Source: Geodermatophilus arenarius
Lineage (GTDB): Bacteria > Actinomycetota > Actinomycetes > Mycobacteriales > Geodermatophilaceae
DNA: 64,000 nucleotides
Assembly (NCBI RefSeq): GCF_042654585.1
Contig: NZ_JBHSGR010000005.1
Coordinates: 62,001 to 126,000, forward strand
Direction of reading: 5' to 3'
In this document: positions 6,542 through 13,820 of the stretch, one piece after another
Position numbering within the stretch: position 1 is the first letter of the stretch
Layout: each line of letters begins with the position of its first letter
Position numbers and translations under genes: made by a program
The notes under the pieces: generated by a model
Database searches by the model: none
The model's input: only the letters and a program-made list of their open reading frames with translations
What the model was told of the DNA's origin: nothing

Positions 6542-8836
6542 CTAGAGCTTGACCAGCGGGGCGTAGCGCAGGACGAGGCGCTTGGTGCCGCCGGAGCCGA
6601 AGTCGACCGTGGCCTGTGCCTTGTCGCCGGCGCCGTTGACCTCGACCACCGTGCCCAGACCGAACGCGTCGTGGCTGACCCGGTCGCCGACCTCGACGGA
6701 GATCACCGGCCGGTTGCCGCGGCCGCCGCGCAGGCCGCCCGTCGACAGGCCGGTCGCGGCCACCCGCTGCTGCGCCGACGAGCCGGTGCTCGGCGCCGGC
6801 GTCGGGTCGGTGCGCGCCCAGTGCACGGTGTCCGAGGGCAGCTCGTCGAGGAACCGCGACGGCGGGTTGTAGGCCGGCTGTCCCCAGCTGGTGCGCACCG
6901 TGGCGCGGGAGAGGAACAGCCGCTGCCGCGCGCGGGTGATGCCGACGTAGGCCAGCCGCCGCTCCTCCTCCAGCTCCCGCGGGTCGCCGAGCGCGCGCAG
7001 GTGCGGGAACACGCCGTCCTCGAGGCCGGTGAGGAACACGACCGGGAACTCCAGGCCCTTGGCGGTGTGCAGCGTCATCAGCGTGACGACGCCGGCCTCG
7101 TCGCCGGAGACGGGGATCTGGTCGGCGTCGGCCACCAGCGAGACCTGCTCGAGGAAGTCGGTGACCGTGCCGCCGGGGTTGGCCGCCTCGAACTCGGCGG
7201 CCACCGAGATGAGCTCGTTGAGGTTGTCGACGCGGCCCTCGTCCTGCGGGTCGGTGCTGGCCTCGAGCTCGGCGAGGTAGCCGGTGCGGTCGAGGATGCT
7301 CTCCAGCAGCGCGGCCGGGCCCGAGCCGGTCTCGACCAGCTGCTCGAACTCCTCGAGCAGCGCGACGAACTCCTGGACCGCCTTGAGCGACCGCGGCGCC
7401 AGCGTGGTGATCTCCGGGCAGCGGCGCAGCGCCGACGGGAACGCGATCCGCTCGCGGTCGGCGAACTGCTCGATGCAGGACTCGGCCTTGTCGCCGATGC
7501 CGCGCTTGGGCGTGTTGATCACCCGGCGGAGGCTGACGACGTCGGCCGGGTTGGCGACCACCCGGAGGTAGGCCAGCGCGTCGCGGACCTCCTTGCGCTC
7601 GTAGAAGCGCACCCCGCCGACGACCTTGTAGGGCATGCCGACGCGGATGAACACCTCCTCGAACACGCGGGAGGCGTTGTTGGTCCGGTAGAAGACGGCG
7701 ATGTCCGCGGGCCGGACCGTGCCGGCGTCGACCAGCGCGTCGATCTGCTCGGCGACCCAGGCGGCCTCGTCGTGCTCGTTCTCGGCGACGTAGCCCTCGA
7801 TCAGCTCGCCGTCGCCGGCGTCGGTCCACAGGTTCTTGGGACGGCGGCCGGTGTTCTTGGCGATGACGGTGTTGGCCGCCTTGAGGATCCGCTGGGTGGA
7901 GCGGTAGTTCTGCTCGAGCAGGATCGTCGTCGCGTCGGGGTAGTCGCGCTCGAACTCGTCGATGTTGCGGATCGTGGCGCCGCGGAAGGCGTAGATCGAC
8001 TGGTCGGCGTCGCCGACGACGCACAGCTCGGCCGGCGGGACCGGCCCCTCGCCCGTGCCGACCAGCTCGCGGACCAGCACGTACTGCGCGTGGTTGGTGT
8101 CCTGGTACTCGTCGACCAGCACGTGCCGGAACCGGCGGCGGTAGTGCTCGGCGACGTCGGGGAAGGCCTGCAGCAGGTTGACCGTCGTCATGATCAGGTC
8201 GTCGAAGTCCAGCGCGTGCGCCTCGCGCAGCCGCCGCTGGTAGAGCGTGTAGGCCTCCTTGAGCACCTTCTCCGGCGCCGTCTCGGGGCTGAAGGACTCC
8301 TCGTCCACCAGCTCGTTCTTCAGGTTCGACACCTGGGCGGCGAGGCTGCGCCCGGGGTAGCGCTTGGCGTCGAGGTCGAGGTCGCGGGCGACCATCGTCA
8401 TCAGGCGGACCGAGTCGCCCTGGTCGTAGATCGTGAACGACGACTTCAGGCCGAGCTTCGCCGACTCGGCGCGCAGGATCCGCACGCACATCGAGTGGAA
8501 GGTGGACACCCACATCGCCCGGGCGCGCGGCCCGACGAGGTGCGCGACGCGCTCCTTCATCTCGCCGGCGGCCTTGTTGGTGAAGGTGATCGCGAGGACC
8601 TCGCCCGGCTGCACCCCGCGGGCCCCGAGCAGGTAGGCGATGCGGTGGGTGAGCACGCGGGTCTTGCCCGACCCGGCACCGGCCACGATGAGCAGCGGGC
8701 CGCCCTCGTGGACGACGGCCTGACGCTGGGGACCGTTGAGTCCGGCCAGCATGCGGTCCAGTTCCCGGCCGGCCGAGCCGGGAGCGGAACGCTGGAGCGC
8801 GGCGGTTCCGGGGAGGGCCTGCTGCACGCTGCTCAT
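6542..8836 (-). CDS. pcrA: ATP-dependent DNA helicase PcrA/UvrD1
   Basis: 764 aa from ATG 8836. Superfamily 1A 3'-5' helicase used in nucleotide-excision repair and fork clearance. Motifs seen in order: Q-motif (LNGPQRQAV), Walker A GAGSGKT at about 53-59, motif II VDEYQDTN, motif III VVGDADQSIYAFRGA, motif IV EQNYRS, motif V MTLHTAKGLEFPVVFL, motif VI YVGITRAR. The C-terminal GDRVSHDAFGLGTVV segment is the PcrA tail that contacts RNA polymerase in its relatives. -10-like TACAGT lies 9 nt before the ATG. An in-frame upstream start would only add a low-complexity tail. Confidence 0.96.
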   Translation of the reverse strand: MSSVQQALPGTAALQRSAPGSAGRELDRMLAGLNGPQRQAVVHEGGPLLIVAGAGSGKTRVLTHRIAYLLGARGVQPGEVLAITFTNKAAGEMKERVAHLVGPRARAMWVSTFHSMCVRILRAESAKLGLKSSFTIYDQGDSVRLMTMVARDLDLDAKRYPGRSLAAQVSNLKNELVDEESFSPETAPEKVLKEAYTLYQRRLREAHALDFDDLIMTTVNLLQAFPDVAEHYRRRFRHVLVDEYQDTNHAQYVLVRELVGTGEGPVPPAELCVVGDADQSIYAFRGATIRNIDEFERDYPDATTILLEQNYRSTQRILKAANTVIAKNTGRRPKNLWTDAGDGELIEGYVAENEHDEAAWVAEQIDALVDAGTVRPADIAVFYRTNNASRVFEEVFIRVGMPYKVVGGVRFYERKEVRDALAYLRVVANPADVVSLRRVINTPKRGIGDKAESCIEQFADRERIAFPSALRRCPEITTLAPRSLKAVQEFVALLEEFEQLVETGSGPAALLESILDRTGYLAELEASTDPQDEGRVDNLNELISVAAEFEAANPGGTVTDFLEQVSLVADADQIPVSGDEAGVVTLMTLHTAKGLEFPVVFLTGLEDGVFPHLRALGDPRELEEERRLAYVGITRARQRLFLSRATVRTSWGQPAYNPPSRFLDELPSDTVHWARTDPTPAPSTGSSAQQRVAATGLSTGGLRGGRGNRPVISVEVGDRVSHDAFGLGTVVEVNGAGDKAQATVDFGSGGTKRLVLRYAPLVKL

Positions 8837-8845
8837 AGCCACACC

Positions 8846-8851
8846 ACTGTA
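8846..8851 (-). promoter_or_regulatory. Candidate -10 (TACAGT) for pcrA
   Basis: TACAGT lies 9 nt upstream of the pcrA ATG, so transcription would start about at the codon. It faces the chorismate mutase leader promoter about 65 bp away. Confidence 0.4.
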
Positions 8852-8892
8852 GTTCGGACCGACGACGGACCCGTCCCGCGACGGACGCCCTC

Positions 8893-8920
8893 GTGACCGC
8901 CGGGCGTGCTGTGGCACACT
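8893..8920 (+). promoter_or_regulatory. Candidate promoter of the chorismate mutase leader
   Basis: -35 GTGACC (8893-8898), 16-nt spacer, -10 CACACT (8915-8920). The start GTG of the leader peptide is 7 nt after the -10, so the transcript would be leaderless. Confidence 0.5.
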
Positions 8921-8927
8921 CGGCGAC

Positions 8928-8993
8928 GTGCTGATCGCCACCGTCGGCTTTTACTACGGGCACCGGGTTCCGGTGTCCGTCGCCGCCGGCTGA
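8928..8993 (+). CDS. Leader peptide (21 aa) with Phe-Tyr-Tyr, predicted aromatic attenuator
   Basis: A GTG-initiated 21-codon frame (begins MLIATVG, ends SVAAG, TGA at 8991). Codons 8-10 are TTT TAC TAC (Phe-Tyr-Tyr). TTT is rare in this GC-rich genome. An intrinsic-terminator-like hairpin follows 18 nt later, and then chorismate mutase, the entry enzyme for Phe and Tyr. This is the classic layout of ribosome-mediated attenuation: stalling at FYY when Phe or Tyr is scarce would favour read-through. Function is inferred from layout. Confidence 0.65.
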   Translation: MLIATVGFYYGHRVPVSVAAG

Positions 8994-9004
8994 GCAGCCG
9001 CCGC

Positions 9005-9046
9005 AACGAACGCCCCGGGCCCGAGGAGCCCGGGGCGTTTCTCGTT
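9005..9046 (+). terminator. Attenuator hairpin before chorismate mutase
   Basis: Perfect stem CGCCCCGGGC (9011-9020)/GCCCGGGGCG (9028-9037) with a 7-nt loop, followed by TTTCTCGTT. Outer bases AACGA/TCGTT can extend the stem. Upstream GGCTGAGCAGCC (8989-9000) overlaps the leader stop codon and could form the competing pause structure. Confidence 0.65.
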
Positions 9047-9087
9047 CCCCGGGGTCCGACGGCCGCTCCCCGCCCCGGAGGAACCCG

Positions 9088-9357
9088 ATGACCGCCACCC
9101 TGCCGCCCACCGACGCCGACACCCGCATCGCCGAGCTGCGCGGCGAGATCGACGCCTGCGACGCCGAGCTGATCGCGCTGGTGCAGCGGCGGCTCGCCGT
9201 CTCGCAGGAGATCGGTGAGCTGCGCCGCGCCACCGGCGGCACCCGGCTGTCGCTGTCCCGGGAGCAGCAGGTGATCGACCGCTTCCGCACCGCCCTCGGC
9301 CCGGACGGCGCCGCGCTCGGGATGCTGCTGCTGCGCCAGGGCCGCGGCCGCCTCTAG
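9088..9357 (+). CDS. Chorismate mutase, AroQ class (intracellular)
   Basis: 89 aa all-helical AroQ mutase converting chorismate to prephenate for Phe/Tyr synthesis. N-terminal helix has AELRGEIDACDAELIALVQRR, then SQEIGELR and the C-terminal LLLRQGRGRL. Length and ends match M. tuberculosis MtCM (Rv0948c), a weak enzyme activated by binding DAHP synthase through its C-terminal LGRGRLGH; the equivalent GRGRL is present here. ATG at 9088 with GGAGGAA upstream. It lies next to pcrA/uvrD as in mycobacteria. Preceded by the FYY leader and hairpin. Confidence 0.92.
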   Translation: MTATLPPTDADTRIAELRGEIDACDAELIALVQRRLAVSQEIGELRRATGGTRLSLSREQQVIDRFRTALGPDGAALGMLLLRQGRGRL

Positions 9358-9360
9358 ACG

Positions 9361-9420
9361 ACGGACCCCCTCGCCCCCCACCGCTCGCACGCTCGCGGCG
9401 GGCCCTGCGAGGGCCGCCCT
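9361..9420. repeat. Intergenic palindromic element, copy B
   Basis: Reverse orientation of the family: GGACCCCC, core CTCGCACGCTCG, GGCGGGCCC arms. It begins 3 nt after the chorismate mutase stop, which lies within TCTAGA. It probably ends that transcript. Its far end abuts the -35 of the next promoter. Confidence 0.7.
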
Positions 9421-9446
9421 GTCACGTTCCGGGCGACTGCGTCGTC
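9420..9446 (+). promoter_or_regulatory. Predicted ECF41-type promoter
   Basis: TGTCACG, exactly 16 nt, then CGTC. This matches the published ECF41 target form TGTCACA-N16-CGTC with one mismatch. It lies 33 nt upstream of the decarboxylase-family gene that is co-transcribed with the ECF41 sigma gene, so it is a plausible autoregulatory site. Confidence 0.65.
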
Positions 9447-9478
9447 TCCATGGACACCCCACCGGAGAGGACGACGCC

Positions 9479-10051
9479 GTGACCGAGACCCGCACCGCCC
9501 GCATCCCGCTCGACCCGCCGCGCACGCTGCTCACCCGCCTCGTCGACCGGTACTCGCGCCGCCGCTTCGGCGCGACGCTGGACCCCGCCGCGGCGTTCGG
9601 GCACCACCCCCGCCTGCTGCTCACCTACCTGCGCCACGAGCAGTCCCTCGCGAAGTGGGACCGGCTGGACCCGACGCTCAAGTCACTCGCGGTCATGTCG
9701 GCGGCGGTGACCGTCGGCTGCTCGTGGTGCGTCGACTTCGGCTACTGGGTCGGGACCGCGCACGAGGGCGTGGACCCGGCCAAGCTGCGCGCCGTCCCCG
9801 CCTGGCGGGACAGCGACGCGCTCACCGACCTCGAGCGGCGCGTCGTCGAGTACGCCGAGGCGATGAGCACCACGCCGATGGGCGTCACCGACGAGATGGT
9901 CGCCGCGCTGCGCCGCGACCTGGACGACGCCGCCCTGGTCGAGCTCACGATGATGGTCGCCGTGGAGAACAGCCGGGCGCGGGCCAACAGCGCCCTGGGC
10001 CTGACCAGCCAGGGCTTCCGGGACCGCTGCGAGCTCCCGGCTCCCGCGTGA
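9479..10051 (+). CDS. Carboxymuconolactone decarboxylase family protein, ECF41 partner
   Basis: 190 aa. The AhpD/CMD fold is indicated by the central helix with redox motif CSWC at about 81-84 (VTVGCSWCVDFGYW). This is the all-helical peroxidase-like family; substrate unknown. GTG start at 9479 with GAGAGGAC upstream. It overlaps the following sigma factor gene by 4 nt. Genes of the CMD/oxidoreductase/epimerase class are the standard genomic partners and targets of ECF41 sigma factors, which fits the promoter just upstream. Confidence 0.9.
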   Translation: MTETRTARIPLDPPRTLLTRLVDRYSRRRFGATLDPAAAFGHHPRLLLTYLRHEQSLAKWDRLDPTLKSLAVMSAAVTVGCSWCVDFGYWVGTAHEGVDPAKLRAVPAWRDSDALTDLERRVVEYAEAMSTTPMGVTDEMVAALRRDLDDAALVELTMMVAVENSRARANSALGLTSQGFRDRCELPAPA

Positions 10052-10920
10052 CCGGCCCGCTGCCGGCGTTCGACGCGCACCGGCGGCTGCTGTTCACCGT
10101 CGCCTACCAGATGCTCGGCAGCGTGGCCGACGCCGAGGACGTCGTCCAGGATGCCTGGCTGCGCTGGTCGGCGGCCGACCGCGACGACGTGGCCGACCCG
10201 CGCGCCTACCTGGTCCGGGTCACCACCCGGCTGGCGCTGGACCGGCTGGACTCCGCCCGCGCGCGCCGGGAGGCCTACGTCGGCCCGTGGCTGCCCGAGC
10301 CGCTGCTCACCGACGAGGCCGCGGACCCGGCCGACGAGGCGGTGCTCGGCGAGGAGGTGTCACTGGCGCTGCTCGTCGTCCTGGAGAGCCTGTCCCCCGC
10401 CGAGCGGGCGGTGTTCGTCCTGCGCGAGGTGTTCGGGCTGCCGGCCGCGGAGGTGGCCGCCGTCCTCGGCCGCTCCGAGGCGGCGGTCCGGCAGCTCGGC
10501 CACCGGGCGCGGGAGCACGTGTCCGCCCGCCGCCCGCGGTTCGACGCCGACCGGGCGACCCACCGCGAGGTCACCGAGCGGTTCCTCGCCGCGTGCGCGG
10601 GCGGCGACGTCGACGCGCTGCTGGCCGCGCTCGCCCCGGACGCGGTCCTGCTGACCGACGCCGGCGGCCGGGCGAAGGCGGCGCTGCGGCCGATCACCGG
10701 CGCGGACAAGGTGGCCCGCTTCCTCGCCGCCGTCATCCCCGGAGGGGTGTCGGTGCCGGGACTGCGGATGGTGCTGACCGAGGTCAACGGCCGGCCCGGG
10801 GTGGCGGCGTGGACCGGCGGGGAGCCCCTCGCCGCGGTCTCGCTGGTCGTCACCGACGGCCTGGTCCAGCAGGTCCTCGTGGTGCTCAACCCCGACAAGC
10901 TGGCGGGCCTGCGGAGGTGA
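10048..10920 (+). CDS. ECF41-family RNA polymerase sigma factor (SigJ-like)
   Basis: 290 aa from a GTG overlapping the stop of the CMD gene. Region 2 (FDAHRRLLFTVAYQMLGSVADAEDVVQDAWLRW), region 4 (LSPAERAVFVLREVFGLPAAEVAAVLGRSEAAVRQLGHRAREHV), then a SnoaL-like C-terminal extension of about 120 residues. The extension carries a variant of the DGGGK motif (DAGGRAKA) and the exact NPDKL motif near the end. In ECF41 these regulate activity in place of an anti-sigma factor, consistent with no anti-sigma gene here. It probably controls its own operon. Confidence 0.93.
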   Translation: MTGPLPAFDAHRRLLFTVAYQMLGSVADAEDVVQDAWLRWSAADRDDVADPRAYLVRVTTRLALDRLDSARARREAYVGPWLPEPLLTDEAADPADEAVLGEEVSLALLVVLESLSPAERAVFVLREVFGLPAAEVAAVLGRSEAAVRQLGHRAREHVSARRPRFDADRATHREVTERFLAACAGGDVDALLAALAPDAVLLTDAGGRAKAALRPITGADKVARFLAAVIPGGVSVPGLRMVLTEVNGRPGVAAWTGGEPLAAVSLVVTDGLVQQVLVVLNPDKLAGLRR

Positions 10921-10927
10921 GGTGCGG

Positions 10928-10990
10928 GAACGGCCTCCTCACAGGGGCCGGCGCCGAGCCTGCGAGGCGTGGGGGGCGAGGAGGCCCGTC
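10928..10990. repeat. Intergenic palindromic element, copy C
   Basis: Contains GGCCTCC...GGAGGCC arms and core CGAGCCTGCGAG. It begins 8 nt after the sigma-factor stop and ends just before the -10 of the PIG-L gene. Confidence 0.65.
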
Positions 10991-10993
10991 ACT

Positions 10994-10999
10994 TAGGCT
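10994..10999 (+). promoter_or_regulatory. Candidate -10 (TAGGCT) for the PIG-L gene, leaderless
   Basis: TAGGCT is a consensus-like actinobacterial -10 and lies exactly 6 nt upstream of the GTG start, with no ribosome binding site in between. No clear -35. Confidence 0.55.
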
Positions 11000-11005
11000 C
11001 CGGCG

Positions 11006-11740
11006 GTGACCGCCGTCCCGCCCCGGAAGCCCGCCGAGCACGTCGAGCGCGTCCTGTGCGTGCTCGCCCACCCCGACGACGTCGACTTCGGCAGCGCGGG
11101 CACCGTGGCGACCTGGACCGCGGCCGGCACCGAGGTCGTCTACTGCATCGTCACCGACGGCGACGCGGGCGGCTTCGACGAGACCCCGCGCGACCGGATG
11201 GGCCCGCTGCGGCGGGAGGAGCAGCGCGCCGCGGCCGCCGCCGTCGGCGTCACCGACGTGCGCTTCCTCGGCTACCCGGACGGCCGGCTGGAGCTGACGC
11301 TCGACCTGCGCCGGGACATCAGCCGGGTCATCCGGCAGGTGCGCCCGCAGCGGGTGCTCACCAGCTCCCCGGAGCGCTGGTACGAGCGGGTCGGCGCCAG
11401 TCACCCCGACCACATGACCGTGGGCGAGTCGACGCTGCGCGCGGTCTACCCCGACGCCCGCAACCCGTTCGCCTTCCCGGAGCTCCTGGCCGACGAGGGC
11501 CTGGAGGCGTGGACGGTGGAGGAGGTGTGGCTGGGCGCCAGCCCGCGGGCCGACCACGCCGTCGACGTGACCGACGTCGTCGAGCTCAAGTTCGCCGCGC
11601 TCAAGAGCCACGTGACGCAGGTCAGCCACATCCACGACCTCGAGTCCTTCGTCACGGGCTGGATGGCGCAGACCGCCCGCCGCTTCGGCCTGCCCGACGG
11701 CCGCCTGGCCGAGGCCTTCCACGTCGTCCACACGGCGTGA
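11006..11740 (+). CDS. PIG-L/LmbE family N-acetylglucosaminyl deacetylase-like protein
   Basis: 244 aa. Zinc-dependent deacetylase family (MshB, Mca, LmbE). AHPDD at 21-25 supplies the zinc ligands and catalytic Asp, followed by DFGSAGTVATWTAAGTEVVYCIVTDGDAGG and later HPDHMTVGESTLRAVYPDARNPF with the third ligand His. It is shorter than MshB and Mca, so the mycothiol assignment is not made; substrate unknown. GTG start with leaderless-type -10. It converges on the response regulator gene 10 nt away. Confidence 0.88.
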   Translation: MTAVPPRKPAEHVERVLCVLAHPDDVDFGSAGTVATWTAAGTEVVYCIVTDGDAGGFDETPRDRMGPLRREEQRAAAAAVGVTDVRFLGYPDGRLELTLDLRRDISRVIRQVRPQRVLTSSPERWYERVGASHPDHMTVGESTLRAVYPDARNPFAFPELLADEGLEAWTVEEVWLGASPRADHAVDVTDVVELKFAALKSHVTQVSHIHDLESFVTGWMAQTARRFGLPDGRLAEAFHVVHTA

Positions 11741-11749
11741 CCTCGCGGG

Positions 11750-12409
11750 TCACAGCAACCTGTTGGTCGCCGCCCACCGGGTGAGCTCGTTGCGGTTGGA
11801 CAGCTGCAGCTTGCGCAGCACGTTGGACGCGTGGGACTCCACCGTCTTCACCGAGATGAACAGCCGCGAGCCGATCTCCCGGTAGGTGTAGCCGCGCGCC
11901 AGCAGCTGCATGACCTCGCGCTCGCGGGCGCTGAGCAGGTCCAGGCCGGGGTCGGTCGCCGGGTCCTCGGCGGGCGCGGCCGACGGCGCGCTCGCGGCGA
12001 AGGCGTCGAGCACGAAGCCGGCCAGCCGGGGGCTGAACACGACGTCGCCCTCGGCCACCCGCTGCACCGCCGACACCAGGTCCGGCCCGGAGATGGTCTT
12101 GGTGACGTAGCCGCGGGCGCCGGCGCGGATGACCGCGATGACGTCCTCGGCGGCGTCGGACACCGACAGCGCCAGCCAGCGCACGTCGGGCAGCTCGGCG
12201 CGCAGCGTCTCCAGCACGGTGCGGCCCCCGCCGCCGGGCATGTGCACGTCGAGCAGCACGACGTCGGGGACGGTGGCGCGGATGCCGGCGACGGCGGAGT
12301 CGACGTCGGACGCCTCGCCGACCACGGTGACGGCGCCGCCGAGCTCGGCGCGCACGCCGGCGCGGACCATGGCGTGGTCGTCGACGACGAAGACGCGGGG
12401 GACGCTCAC
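11750..12409 (-). CDS. LuxR/NarL-family response regulator
   Basis: 219 aa. N-terminal receiver with acidic pair DD about 10-11, phospho-acceptor Asp54 (VVLLDVHMPGG) and Lys in YVTKT. C-terminal LuxR HTH (LSAREREVMQLLARGYTYREIGSRLFISVKTVESHASNVLRKL). The GTG start overlaps the stop of the upstream sensor kinase (GTGA), forming a two-component pair. The kinase's PspC domain and the divergent PspC membrane operon suggest the regulon concerns envelope stress. Confidence 0.93.
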   Translation of the reverse strand: MSVPRVFVVDDHAMVRAGVRAELGGAVTVVGEASDVDSAVAGIRATVPDVVLLDVHMPGGGGRTVLETLRAELPDVRWLALSVSDAAEDVIAVIRAGARGYVTKTISGPDLVSAVQRVAEGDVVFSPRLAGFVLDAFAASAPSAAPAEDPATDPGLDLLSAREREVMQLLARGYTYREIGSRLFISVKTVESHASNVLRKLQLSNRNELTRWAATNRLL

Positions 12410-13695
12410 GCGGCGGCCTCGCGGGGCAGCACGAGCTCGACCTCGGTGCCCTCGCCGGGCGCCGAGCGCACCGTCGCCGTCCCGCCCAGGCGGGTGAGCC
12501 GGCCGGACACCGAGTCGCGCAGCCCGCGTCGGTCGGCCGGGACGGCGGACGGGTCGAAGCCGGCGCCGCGGTCGCGGACGAACACCGACACCGACTGCGC
12601 GCCCACCTCGGTGTAGAGGTCGGCGGAGGTCACGCCGGCGTGCTTGGCGGCGTTGAGCAGCGCCTCGCGGGTGGCCGCGCCCAGCGCCGCGAGCGCGTCG
12701 TCGACCGGGGCGTCGCCGACGACGACCGGGTCCACGGTGAGCGCGTGGTCGCCCTCCACCTCGGCGACCATCTCCGAGACCAGCGCGGACCAGGTGCCGC
12801 CGCCGGGCGAGGACGCCGGCTCGTACAGCCAGCTGCGCAGCTCCCGCTCCTGGCTGCGGGCCAGCCGCGCGACGGCCTGCTGGTCACCGGAGTTCCGCTG
12901 GATGAGCGCGAGGGTCTGCAGCACCGAGTCGTGCAGGTGCGCGGCGACGGCGGCCCGTTCCTCGGAGCGGATGCGGGCGGTGCGCTCGGACTCGCGGGAG
13001 TCCAGCAGCCGCCGCCAGAACGGCGCGGTGGCCAGCACGACGCCGACCAGGATGACCAGGGTGGCCACGAAGCCGTTGCGCGCCGCGGCCAGCTGACCCG
13101 TCGTCGCGAGCAGCAGGACCAGGCCGATGGCGGCGAGCGCCGCGCCGCCGGCGAGCACCCAGCGGACGCCGGGCCGGGTCAGCGTGCGGTCGGTGTCCAG
13201 CTGCCGCCAGATGACGGCGAGCCCGCCGCCGACCAGCAGCAGCGGGGCGATGAGGTCGTTGTTCCCCCACGTCGCCAGGTTGGTGACCAGCACCATCGCG
13301 CCGAGGCCGAAGAAGACCAGGCCGACGGTCTGCCGGCGGCTGGGCCGCGGCGCCGTGTCGGGGGCGACCTCGCCCAGCGGCACGAAGAACCACAGCAGCG
13401 CGTAGGCGATGACGCCGATGCCGGTCACCGCCAGCGCGACGAACGCCGCGCGGACGACCAGCGGATCGGTGCGCAGGTGCGCCGCCGTCCCCGCCGCGAC
13501 GCCGGCGAGCATCCGGCCCTGCCGCGGGCGCACGAGCGGCGGCCGGGTCTCCGCCGGGCGGGTCGCCACGGCGGTGGCGCCCGCGGGAGCCGGCGGGGTC
13601 CCGGTGGTCAGCGGGGTCTGCGTGGGCACGCCGACGGGCCCGGCCGGCGGGGCGCCGGCCGGCGGCCCGCCCGTGCTGGGCGCCGTCCTCGTCAC
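12406..13695 (-). CDS. PspC-domain sensor histidine kinase
   Basis: 429 aa from GTG 13695; longer readings upstream are low-complexity and unlikely. N-terminal PspC domain (RQGRMLAGVAAGTAAHLRTDPLVVRAAFVALAV...YALLWFFVPLG), then several membrane helices. The kinase core follows, with HisKA_3-type phosphoacceptor His in AAHLHDSVLQTLALIQRN and HATPase motifs NAAKHAG, DRGAGFD and GLRDSVSGRLTRLGG. It pairs with the overlapping LuxR regulator. PspC domains sense or couple to membrane stress in Psp/Lia-type systems; the signal here is inferred. Confidence 0.9.
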   Translation of the reverse strand: MTRTAPSTGGPPAGAPPAGPVGVPTQTPLTTGTPPAPAGATAVATRPAETRPPLVRPRQGRMLAGVAAGTAAHLRTDPLVVRAAFVALAVTGIGVIAYALLWFFVPLGEVAPDTAPRPSRRQTVGLVFFGLGAMVLVTNLATWGNNDLIAPLLLVGGGLAVIWRQLDTDRTLTRPGVRWVLAGGAALAAIGLVLLLATTGQLAAARNGFVATLVILVGVVLATAPFWRRLLDSRESERTARIRSEERAAVAAHLHDSVLQTLALIQRNSGDQQAVARLARSQERELRSWLYEPASSPGGGTWSALVSEMVAEVEGDHALTVDPVVVGDAPVDDALAALGAATREALLNAAKHAGVTSADLYTEVGAQSVSVFVRDRGAGFDPSAVPADRRGLRDSVSGRLTRLGGTATVRSAPGEGTEVELVLPREAAA

Positions 13696-13820
13696 GGCAC
13701 CGATCGTCGCACCGCGCGCACCTCCCCCGGTACCGGGAAGCCCCCGGACGGGCAGGACCAGGGTCGGATGGGGGCCTTCCCCGATGTCGCGGCGGGCGCC
13801 CGCTCGGCACGCTCTGTGCC

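Noticed and set aside
6351..9290. 979-codon minus-strand frame overlapping pcrA
   Set aside because: Out-of-frame reading of pcrA, Arg/Pro-rich; the helicase motifs lie in the other frame.
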